Positions 5,185-11,749 of a DNA stretch of 11,749 bases are shown here, piece by piece (the first letter of the stretch is position 1; each line of letters begins with the position of its first letter). Origin of the DNA: Candidatus Desantisbacteria bacterium CG1_02_38_46 (GTDB taxonomy: Bacteria > Desantisbacteria > UBA1551 > UBA1559); contig MNUO01000057.1 in NCBI GenBank assembly GCA_001871015.1, forward strand, positions 1-11,749, given 5' to 3'. A model generated the notes under the pieces. That model was not told the origin of the DNA, searched no databases, and saw only the letters and a program-made list of their open reading frames with translations. The position numbers were made by a program, and so were the translations under genes.

Positions 5185-7052
5185 CAGGAAGGATAAACTT
5201 AGATAAAAGCCCTGTATCTATAGAGCTTTTGGAGAAGATGGCTACAATTATGGCCCATCGGGGTCCCGATGATCAAGGGATTTATTTAGAGAAGAATGTT
5301 GGTCTTTCTCACCGAAGGCTTTCTATTATTGATTTATCCTCTGCGGGGCATCAGCCGATGGCAAATGAAGACAAAAGTATCGTTATTGTTCATAATGGCG
5401 AGGTGTATAACTATTTAGAGATAAGGAAAGAATTGGAAAAGAAGAGTTACCGGTTTAAAAGTAATACCGATACCGAGGTTATTCTTCGTTCTTATGAGGA
5501 ATGGGGAAAGGATTGTTTGCTAAAATTTAATGGGATGTTTGCCTTCTGTATATGGGATAAAAGGAATAAGGAACTATTCTTAGCCAGAGACCGCTACGGA
5601 ATAAAACCGCTTTATTACTATTTTCAAAATAATAAGTTTATATTTGCTTCTGAGATAAAAGCTATCCTTCAAAACCCTGAGGTAAAAGCCAAAGTCGACA
5701 AATTTGCCCTCCTGGAATATTTCACCTTCCAGAACATCTTTTCTGAAAGGACCTTATTTGAAAATATGAAACTCTTGCCTCCGGGAAATTATATTAAACT
5801 GAAGGCAGAAACTCCAAGTAACTTCAGACAGGAGAGATGGTGGGACTATGATTTTAGAGAACCCGAACTCGCCCTTTCAGAAGAAGAATATATAGAAGAG
5901 TTGAACAGATTATTTAAGCAGGCGGTTAAGCGGCAACTTATCGCCGATGTGCCGATTGGCTCTTATTTAAGTGGAGGAATTGATTCAGCGGCTATTACAT
6001 CCTTGGCAGTTAAGAATATTCCTTATCTGCCAACTTTTACCGTAGGCTTTGACCTTTCTTCAGCAAGCGGTTCAGAGCTCTCCTTTGATGAAAGGGAAAA
6101 GGCAGAATTCCTTTCCCATCTCTATAAAACTGAGCACTATGAAGCAATCCTGAAGGCCGGCGATCTGGAAAGAGTGATGGAGTCTCTTGTCTGGCATCTG
6201 GAGGATTTAAGGATGGGACAATCCTATCCTGACTACTATGCGGCAAAACTGGCCTCAAAGTTTGTTAAGGTCATCCTCTCTGGCGCAGGGGGAGATGAAT
6301 TGTTTGGAGGATACCCCTGGCGCTATTATCGCGCGGTGGTAAATGATAATTTTGAGGATTACATTGAGAAATATTATCGCTATTGGCAACGACTTATCCC
6401 TAATAGGTTTATGCCCTCTCTTTTCAAACCAGAAACCTGGAAGACAATTAAGGATTACTGGACAATCAATGTGTTTAGAGAGGTTATGAAAGAGAAAGAA
6501 GAGAGGATTTATGGGCCGGAAGATTATGTGAACCGTTCCCTCTATTTTGAAATAAAAACATTCCTTTCTGGTCTGCTTCTAGTAGAGGACAAATTGAGTA
6601 TGGCTCATTCTCTGGAGATGCGCCTGCCTTTTTTAGACAATGATTTGGTAGATTTTGCGATGAAGGTTCCGGTGAGATATAAATTACGCAATTTGAAAAA
6701 GGTTGTTCGCTTAAACGAGAACGAGCCTGGCCCGAAAACCAAGAAATATTTTGAGAAAACCAGGGACGGAAAGTTAATTCTGCGCAAGTTAATGAACCGC
6801 TATGTGCCTCCGGAAATAACCAACCAGGTCAAGCAGGGATTTTCTGCTCCGGATGCCAGTTGGTTCAAGGGAGAGAGCATTGACTATATCAGAAACCTTC
6901 TTCTCAATAAAAAAGCAAAGATATTCAATTATTTGCAATACAATTATGTGAAAAAAATAATTGAGGAGCACAGCAGCGGCAAGGTCAATCATCGTCTCCT
7001 CATCTGGTCCTTCTTAAGTTTTGAATGGTGGCTAAGGAAATTTATGAAATGA
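5172..7052 (+). CDS. asnB: Asparagine synthase (glutamine-hydrolysing), AsnB-like amidotransferase
   Basis: A 626-aa two-domain enzyme. The N-terminal Ntn glutaminase has Cys2 directly after the initiator (MCGIAG), HRRLSIIDLS, HNGEVYNY and the TDTEV loop, all expected for glutamine hydrolysis. The C-terminal synthetase domain has the PP-loop SGGIDS (267-272), LSGAGGDELFGGYP and MRLPFLDNDLVDFA. Ammonia from glutamine is passed to an adenylated carboxylate. In glycan clusters AsnB-like enzymes such as WbpS-type proteins are thought to amidate uronic acids, so the substrate here may be a sugar acid and not free aspartate. The start is GTG, fixed by the need for Cys2, and overlaps the aminotransferase end by 13 nt. 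The gene is intact in length and motifs. The gene symbol reflects family only. Confidence 0.93.
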   Translation: MCGIAGRINLDKSPVSIELLEKMATIMAHRGPDDQGIYLEKNVGLSHRRLSIIDLSSAGHQPMANEDKSIVIVHNGEVYNYLEIRKELEKKSYRFKSNTDTEVILRSYEEWGKDCLLKFNGMFAFCIWDKRNKELFLARDRYGIKPLYYYFQNNKFIFASEIKAILQNPEVKAKVDKFALLEYFTFQNIFSERTLFENMKLLPPGNYIKLKAETPSNFRQERWWDYDFREPELALSEEEYIEELNRLFKQAVKRQLIADVPIGSYLSGGIDSAAITSLAVKNIPYLPTFTVGFDLSSASGSELSFDEREKAEFLSHLYKTEHYEAILKAGDLERVMESLVWHLEDLRMGQSYPDYYAAKLASKFVKVILSGAGGDELFGGYPWRYYRAVVNDNFEDYIEKYYRYWQRLIPNRFMPSLFKPETWKTIKDYWTINVFREVMKEKEERIYGPEDYVNRSLYFEIKTFLSGLLLVEDKLSMAHSLEMRLPFLDNDLVDFAMKVPVRYKLRNLKKVVRLNENEPGPKTKKYFEKTRDGKLILRKLMNRYVPPEITNQVKQGFSAPDASWFKGESIDYIRNLLLNKKAKIFNYLQYNYVKKIIEEHSSGKVNHRLLIWSFLSFEWWLRKFMK

Positions 7053-7636
7053 AAAAGGGTATTGTTAAATATCTTTACTGTCCTGATAAAAAGAGTCCTT
7101 TGGGCCTGAGGGTGGATAAAGAGAAAATGGAAACGCATCCCCCTTCCTTTGGCTACGATAAGAAAGCGGAAAAATATTATCACCATTGGTATCTTGAGCG
7201 CTATGTCTATAAGAAGAAAGGACCTATCCGGGAATTTTCTGATGATTATCTGCGTTCCTTTACTACGAAGATGACCCCAGAAGAATGTTATAAATTCTCG
7301 GAAGCAATTACTCTTTTAGGAAAGAACCTCTCTGAGCTAAAGGTTGAATTTAAGGTGCCAGAAGATATCCCTCTTTTAGGGATTAAGAAAGGAAAGCAGA
7401 ATCTTCAGAGATTTTTCTACTGGAACATATTAAAATGCTTCTGGAATCCTGCCTTTGACTATAAAACAAATGTAATGGTCAACTTTGACTGGTATCATCC
7501 ACAGCTCGCTTTTCGTTACCCTCCAGAAGAAATTAAAAGATGGTTCAAAAATGAAGGATTAACCATTGAGCATTTTAATGTCACAGAGAGTGGAATCAGT
7601 TGCCGAGGTGGGGAAAAAGTGACTAACTTATTATGA
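7049..7636 (+). CDS. Methyltransferase-like protein lacking the SAM-binding core
   Basis: A 195-aa protein. The first residues, KKGIVKYLYCPDKKSPLGLRV, resemble a Trm112-like N terminus but keep one cysteine only. The C-terminal part, with YKKKGPIREFSDDYLRS, FYWNILKCFWNPAF, NFDWYHPQLAFRYPPEEIKRWF and SGISCRGG, resembles the C-terminal part of a class I SAM methyltransferase family common in such clusters. Between them HHWYLERY runs straight into VYKKKG. The Rossmann core expected there (glycine-rich DAGxGxG loop, acidic strand end) is absent, about 100 residues by my recollection of the family. The frame is intact, so this looks like an in-frame deletion. The start at 7049 forms an ATGA overlap with asnB and has AAGGA 10 nt upstream; 7025 is an upstream alternative. 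It is probably catalytically dead. Family recognition is from memory. Confidence 0.72.
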   Translation: MKKGIVKYLYCPDKKSPLGLRVDKEKMETHPPSFGYDKKAEKYYHHWYLERYVYKKKGPIREFSDDYLRSFTTKMTPEECYKFSEAITLLGKNLSELKVEFKVPEDIPLLGIKKGKQNLQRFFYWNILKCFWNPAFDYKTNVMVNFDWYHPQLAFRYPPEEIKRWFKNEGLTIEHFNVTESGISCRGGEKVTNLL

Positions 7637-7696
7637 GAGAGATTAAATTAATCAACAAAGCAATAAATTTGTAAAATTGAATAAGGAGTTACAAAA

Positions 7697-8704
7697 GTGG
7701 TAATTGTGACAGGGGCAAGTGGTTTTGTGGGTAGATATTGTGTTAAAACATTAATTAAAAGAGGATATGAAGTTCTTGCAACAGCAAAGAGCGAAAAAGC
7801 AGAAAATTTCTATAAACATTCTAAAATCCCCTTTGTGAGGGTTGATATAACCAATCCAGAGGACTTTAAAAAACTACCTCAAGGAGGAGTAAAAGCCATT
7901 GTTCACACTGCAGGATTACTCAGTATAGATAGACATCCAGCAAAAGCTTATTTTATGGTGAATGCTTATGGGACATACAATATGTTAGAGTATGCAGTTA
8001 AAACAAATGCAGAAACTTTTGTATATACTATGACTCATAGTGATGTAAATAGAGCTGGAGAATTATATATTACTGAGGATACTCCAAGAAGATTTGGGGG
8101 CAAAGAGACGACTAAATACATTGCTTCTAAAGTTGCAGCTGCTAATCTTGTTGAAGCTTTCACGATAGAATATGGTATAAGAGGTATTTCATTGAGACTC
8201 CCAGGAATTCGGGGTTGGGGTAGTAGAACAGTTGCTTATTGGGAAGGAAAAGAAGAAAAATTTATTTTTAATATATTTGTTGAAAAAGCGATAAAGTCAG
8301 AACCAATAGAAATTTGGGGAGAACATGACACTAAGAGAGATCTAATTTATATAAAGAATATTGTAGATGGGATTATTGGGAGTTTAAAAAGTGAAAAAGC
8401 TGTTGGACTTTATAATTTGGGTTCAGGGCAAGGTCTCACGATAGAGGACGAGGCAAAAGCCATTATAAAAGCATTCTCTCCTTTTAAGAGACCTTCAAAG
8501 TTAGTCTATTTACCAGATGTGGAAGAAGTGAGGAAAAGAAGTTACGTATTTGTTATAGATAAGGCTAAAAGAGATTTTGGCTATGTTCCCAAATTTACCT
8601 ATGAAGAGGCAATGCTTGATATGAAGAGAGATATGGAGAAGGCAGGAAAGGAAAGTCCATGGGATGAATGGACATTAGAAAATATGGATGTAATCGAAAT
8701 TTAA
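7697..8704 (+). CDS. NAD-dependent epimerase/dehydratase (extended SDR)
   Basis: A 335-aa protein with the N-terminal nucleotide-binding motif TGASGFVG (GxxGxxG at residues 6-12), DIT after the third strand, and the catalytic pair Y141 and K145 in YIASK. The later SLRLPGIRGWG and KRDLIYIKNIVDGI segments are typical of sugar-nucleotide epimerases and dehydratases. It would act on an NDP-sugar in the cytoplasm; which one cannot be told. The start is GTG at 7697 with AAGGAG 8 nt upstream. A 60-nt gap separates it from the methyltransferase-like gene, the first real break in the cluster. From here on codons are visibly richer in A and T. Confidence 0.9.
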   Translation: MVIVTGASGFVGRYCVKTLIKRGYEVLATAKSEKAENFYKHSKIPFVRVDITNPEDFKKLPQGGVKAIVHTAGLLSIDRHPAKAYFMVNAYGTYNMLEYAVKTNAETFVYTMTHSDVNRAGELYITEDTPRRFGGKETTKYIASKVAAANLVEAFTIEYGIRGISLRLPGIRGWGSRTVAYWEGKEEKFIFNIFVEKAIKSEPIEIWGEHDTKRDLIYIKNIVDGIIGSLKSEKAVGLYNLGSGQGLTIEDEAKAIIKAFSPFKRPSKLVYLPDVEEVRKRSYVFVIDKAKRDFGYVPKFTYEEAMLDMKRDMEKAGKESPWDEWTLENMDVIEI

Positions 8705-8741
8705 ATTCCTTTAATGCAAAGATTCTCTGGAGTGTATTGTA

Positions 8742-9806
8742 GTGAGCAAAATTGAGATTGAATACCTAAAAAATATAGAAAATGCTGATTTATTGAGAGA
8801 TAATTTAGCCATTGAGAATAAGGGTCTGTTTTTTCACTCATCAGCAAGAATTAATTTTTTAAAAGATTATCTAAAAGCAAAAGATTTATCCATAGGCGCT
8901 CTTATAAATGGGAAATTAGTCGGTTTCCTAAACCTACTTATTAAAGATGGGCCTTTTGGAAAAGTAGCAAATTCCTCTCCTTATTATGGTTCTAATGGAG
9001 GAATTATTCTGGATTTGACACTTCCAGAAGAATTACAGATAGAGATAAAAAAAAGTTTAATAGATTTTACCTACAGAGTAGAACAAGAAAATAATATGGT
9101 GCTTACATGCATTATTACGAATCCTTTATATCAGGATGCCGATTTTTATAGGAAAGGTTTTAAACATGATTTTGAAGACTACAGGATAGGACAGTTAACA
9201 CCCTTGCCAGATAGTGAGGAGAAATTATTTCTTATGTTTCACTACAAAACTCGCAATATGATACGGAAAGCTCAAAAATTTGGTTTTGATATATATACTA
9301 CACATAAAGAGAAAGATGTAGATTTCTTATATGAAACACATAAAGAGAATATAGGACAGATGAAAGGATTGGCCAAAACAAAGGATTATTTTGAAAAATC
9401 TCTTTTCCATTCTGATTATGAATGGAACTTATGGATTGCCTCTTACAAAAGTGAAAGAGCTGCAGCCATGTTGTTATATAAATTTGGTGATGTTATAGAA
9501 TATGTTACTCCTGTAATAAAACACAAATATAGAAGCCACCAGTCGTTGAGTCTTCTGATATACGAAGCGATGAAGGAGGCTACTAAAGCCAAAAGGAAAT
9601 GGTGGAATTGGGGTGGCACATGGAAAACGCAAGATGGTGTTTACAGATTTAAGAAAAGATGGGGAGCAATAGATATGAACTATTACTATTTTATTAGATT
9701 TTCTTCTTCCAAAAAGAAAGAAGCGTTTACAAATTCTTCAAAAGAGTTTTTGCTCTCTAATTATAAATATTTTTATATCGTACCATTTAGTCTTATTAAA
9801 GATTAG
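8742..9806 (+). CDS. FemAB/GNAT-like acyl- or aminoacyltransferase
   Basis: A 354-aa soluble protein without obvious membrane segments. The two-lobed layout fits the FemAB-related GNAT superfamily (peptidoglycan bridge formation and polysaccharide-cluster homologues, Acetyltransf_6-like C-terminal lobe). The C-terminal lobe shows LWIASYKSERAAAMLLYKFGD, YVTPVIKHKYRSHQSLSLLIYEAM, and a tryptophan-rich WWNWGGTWKTQDGVYRFKKRWGA block, where family members have a G..K..FK.rwG signature. It may attach an amino acid or acyl group to an amino sugar, which would fit the upstream aminotransferase. The start is GTG with GGAG 9 nt upstream. The donor and acceptor are unknown. Confidence 0.78.
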   Translation: MSKIEIEYLKNIENADLLRDNLAIENKGLFFHSSARINFLKDYLKAKDLSIGALINGKLVGFLNLLIKDGPFGKVANSSPYYGSNGGIILDLTLPEELQIEIKKSLIDFTYRVEQENNMVLTCIITNPLYQDADFYRKGFKHDFEDYRIGQLTPLPDSEEKLFLMFHYKTRNMIRKAQKFGFDIYTTHKEKDVDFLYETHKENIGQMKGLAKTKDYFEKSLFHSDYEWNLWIASYKSERAAAMLLYKFGDVIEYVTPVIKHKYRSHQSLSLLIYEAMKEATKAKRKWWNWGGTWKTQDGVYRFKKRWGAIDMNYYYFIRFSSSKKKEAFTNSSKEFLLSNYKYFYIVPFSLIKD

Positions 9807-9834
9807 ATAAGGAGTAAATAATAGAGAGTAAGAT

Positions 9835-11145
9835 ATGAAAGTTTGTCTAGTTTATCCTGACTTAATGGATTTTCCAAGTTACTTTGATAAAGTTGGAGGT
9901 ATAATATCAGTATCAAGGAGATTTCTTCCACCTCTTGGTATTTTGTATTTAATTTCAAATTCAAGTAAAAAAATAGATTTTATTGATAATAGAATTACCA
10001 GATATCCCGATGAGGGGTTGTATAATAAATTAAAGGGTTTTAATATTGTTGGATTTGGTGGTACGGTAACAGAGGTTAAACAAGCAAAAAATGTTGCAAA
10101 GTTACTTAGAGAGTCTGGAGTAATAACAATTTATGGCGGGGCTAATGCAACGCTTAATTATAATCAATATACGAACAATTTTGATATTATTGTTAGAGGG
10201 GAGGGCGAGATTACATTTGAGGAAGTTCTGAATGCGTTAGAGAAAAAAAGGCCTTTGGATAACATACCAGGAATAGTTCACAAGAAAGATGGCAAAATAA
10301 TTCATAATTCTGACCGGCCCTTTATTCAGAATTTAGATATTCTAAAATATCCTGCTAGAGAAATTCGTGATCTTAAAAGATATTTGTGGTCAAAATCTGT
10401 TTATCTTAATGTGTTTCCAACTGTAGTTCCAATGAATACAGTTTTAAGTGGTAGAGGATGTCCATATATGTGTACATTTTGTTCTTCAAAATTGATGTGG
10501 AAACAGATATATCGGAAAAGACGAGTAGAAGCAGTTGTTAAAGAGATTGAATATCTGATGGAGAATTTTGAAACCAGAAGTATTTATTTTAGAGAGGATT
10601 TATTTACCAGACCTCGGGAATGGGTTTTGAAATTCTGCAATAGGGTTAAACCTTTAAATATAGAATGGATGTGCGAATCACGAGTTGATACTGTTGATAA
10701 AGAAATGTTAAAAGTAATGAGAGATGCTGGATGTGTAGCAATGTGGTTTGGGATAGAATCTTGTTCTAACAAAACTCTAAGATTAATTAAAAAGGGATTT
10801 ACTATAGAACAGGCAAAGAGGACAATTAAAAATTGCAATGAAGTTGATGTTATTTGCGGAGGCAATTTTATGTTTGGTTTTCCTCATGAAACAAGAGAAG
10901 ATATACTTTTTAATTTTGAAGAGGCCCAAAAATTAGGCCTTGATTGGATCGCTTTTTCTAGACTCATAGGTTTTCCAAGATCAGAGCTTTATGATCTTTT
11001 TAGAAAAGAGAGACTAGATAGATACGAATATGAAAGTATAATAGTACCTGATACCCGATATATGCATGCCGATGAGGTTACAGATCTTGGTTATAGCAAA
11101 TTCCCTGAAATTATAAACTATAATAAATCTCATAAATTAAAGTAG
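9835..11145 (+). CDS. B12-binding-domain radical SAM protein
   Basis: A 436-aa protein. Residues 1-150 resemble the cobalamin-binding fold found before many radical SAM domains (KVCLVYPD, IVGFGGTVTE, IYGGANATLN, IVRGEGEITFEEVL), but no DxHxxG cobalt-ligand motif is visible, so the fold may bind cobalamin without a His ligand or not at all. The radical SAM motif is CPYMCTFC (C209, C213, C216), followed by the ERVDTVDKEML-like SRVDTVDKEML segment, GIESCSNKTL and MFGFPHET, all usual in this class. Relatives carry out methyl transfers to unactivated carbons, ring formation and other steps; the substrate is not predictable. The ATG at 9835 follows the FemAB-like gene by 28 nt, with a weak purine-rich ribosome site. 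Confidence 0.87.
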   Translation: MKVCLVYPDLMDFPSYFDKVGGIISVSRRFLPPLGILYLISNSSKKIDFIDNRITRYPDEGLYNKLKGFNIVGFGGTVTEVKQAKNVAKLLRESGVITIYGGANATLNYNQYTNNFDIIVRGEGEITFEEVLNALEKKRPLDNIPGIVHKKDGKIIHNSDRPFIQNLDILKYPAREIRDLKRYLWSKSVYLNVFPTVVPMNTVLSGRGCPYMCTFCSSKLMWKQIYRKRRVEAVVKEIEYLMENFETRSIYFREDLFTRPREWVLKFCNRVKPLNIEWMCESRVDTVDKEMLKVMRDAGCVAMWFGIESCSNKTLRLIKKGFTIEQAKRTIKNCNEVDVICGGNFMFGFPHETREDILFNFEEAQKLGLDWIAFSRLIGFPRSELYDLFRKERLDRYEYESIIVPDTRYMHADEVTDLGYSKFPEIINYNKSHKLK

Positions 11146-11146
11146 G

Positions 11147-11517
11147 ATGAGAACTATTGTTAAGAGAATAATTAAATTCTCAATTTTTTTACTTATTTTT
11201 ATTCCTTGGACAGTCATTTTAATTATTTCATTCCCTTTTATCTTAAAGAGTAAATATAAAAGAAAAAAGGGGTTAAAGCCAAATATACTCTGGGAACCTG
11301 TTCCTATAATAAGTATTAAATATTGCTCTGAAGCTGTGAAACTGTTTGGTTATAAAGTACCACTTTGGTCTATAATCTATACCATATTTGCGAAAAAGGG
11401 GATTTTGACCACTCTTTATCCGAGTTCAATTATTCTAAAATGATCAGGTTTCTGGTTTATTTTACTATGCCTTATATCCCACATTCCGCAATTATCGTTG
11501 AAAACCATTGCAAATAA
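11147..11517 (+). pseudogene. Frameshifted 5' part of a glycosyltransferase-like gene
   Basis: The ATG lies 1 nt after the previous stop. The open frame has a hydrophobic segment (about residues 9-33) and then GLKPNILWEPVPIISIKYCS with GYK, reminiscent of group-1-type glycosyltransferases. That frame ends at 11443 with an unconvincing tail. In another frame, from 11359, the protein-like sequence resumes as TTLVYNLYHICEKGDFDHSL and continues to a TAA at 11515. One missing A in the AAA run at 11354-11356 would join both halves as GYKSTTLVYN. So this is probably a 1-nt deletion, either real or a sequencing/assembly error. Even the joined frame is only about 120 codons, far short of a full glycosyltransferase. 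Confidence 0.55.
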
Positions 11518-11724
11518 AGGACTTGATTTTAAAATTGCGACTACATTGGCTTACTCCAAAGAAAATTAATTTGGAGAAACCTGTGCTGAAATTAAGTGAC
11601 CAAGACCAATATTCTTCAGTAGAGATACTTGATGCCGTTGTAGGGGAATAGTTTTTTTCCTGGTCTCTCCTGTCAGGACATTTTTAAATGTTACCAACTT
11701 ACATGGGGTAAAAGGAGCATATAG
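11518..11724 (+). other. No confident gene; possible decayed coding sequence
   Basis: One frame is open from 11502 to a TAG at 11649-11651 and includes KPLQIKDLILKLRLHWLTPK and LEKPVLKLSDQDQYSS, with a protein-like composition but no start codon or family that I recognise. A small inverted repeat acattt-tt-aaatgt lies at 11678-11691. A T-run at 11652-11658 has no stem directly before it, so I do not call it a terminator. Confidence 0.3.
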
Positions 11725-11749
11725 TTGAGTGGAATTCAGGAAGTCTTTT
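11725..11749 (+). CDS. Possible start of a gene cut by the window edge
   Basis: AAAGGAG at 11711-11717 lies 7 nt before a TTG (11725) and 11 nt before a GTG (11729), each opening a frame to the window end (MSGIQEVF or MEFRKSF). The strong ribosome site suggests a gene begins here, but seven or eight codons cannot identify it or decide the start. Confidence 0.3.

Noticed and set aside
6037-7186. Reverse-strand frames opposite AsnB and the following gene
   Set aside because: They lie antisense to well-supported coding sequence and show no domain features or ribosome sites.
11652-11658. Intrinsic terminator at a T-run
   Set aside because: No stable GC-rich stem directly precedes the T-run.

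Overview
The window looks like a low-GC bacterial (meta)genome fragment with every gene on the + strand. I cannot assign a species. The mix of an AlbA_2/HATPase regulator, an MNT-HEPN pair, abundant small hairpin repeats and a surface-glycan cluster resembles uncultivated phyla such as Omnitrophota or similar lineages, but that is a guess from general knowledge.

Region 1 (1-3062) is a repeat-rich, decaying accessory segment. Two near-identical 115-bp direct repeats (1-115 and 2909-3023) bracket two regulatory genes: a 471-aa Schlafen-AlbA_2/HATPase/winged-helix protein (325-1740), and a winged-helix plus minimal nucleotidyltransferase protein (2063-2635) followed by a truncated HEPN partner (2622-2768). 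Each of the two intact genes has a near-consensus sigma70-type promoter (TTGACA, 17-nt spacer, TATAAT or TACAAT) with a palindrome on or beside the -10 box, which suggests autorepression. The spaces between them are filled with 14-20 nt hairpins. They also hold three separately truncated copies of the start of one gene, recognisable as the N terminus of a Wzt/TagH-type polysaccharide ABC-transporter ATPase.

Region 2 (3093-7636) is a tightly coupled set with gene overlaps of 8, 13 and 4 nt: a radical SAM/SPASM-like enzyme, a DegT/DnrJ/EryC1/StrS aminotransferase, an AsnB-type glutamine amidotransferase, and a methyltransferase-like protein that seems to have lost its SAM-binding core by in-frame deletion.

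Region 3 (7697-11443) looks more AT-rich in base and codon use. It holds an NAD-dependent epimerase/dehydratase, a FemAB/GNAT-like acyl- or aminoacyltransferase, a cobalamin-binding-type radical SAM enzyme, and the frameshifted start of a glycosyltransferase. The last 230 bases hold no confident gene, apart from a possible start at the very edge.

Together regions 2 and 3 read as part of a surface-polysaccharide or modified-sugar locus: nucleotide-sugar modification (epimerase, aminotransferase), amidation (AsnB), acylation or aminoacylation (FemAB-like) and two radical SAM steps. Its export ATPase is present here only as ghosts. The most unusual features are the mosaic of ABC-ATPase starts and shape-conserved hairpins, the 115-bp repeats around the regulator/MNT segment, and the coreless methyltransferase.
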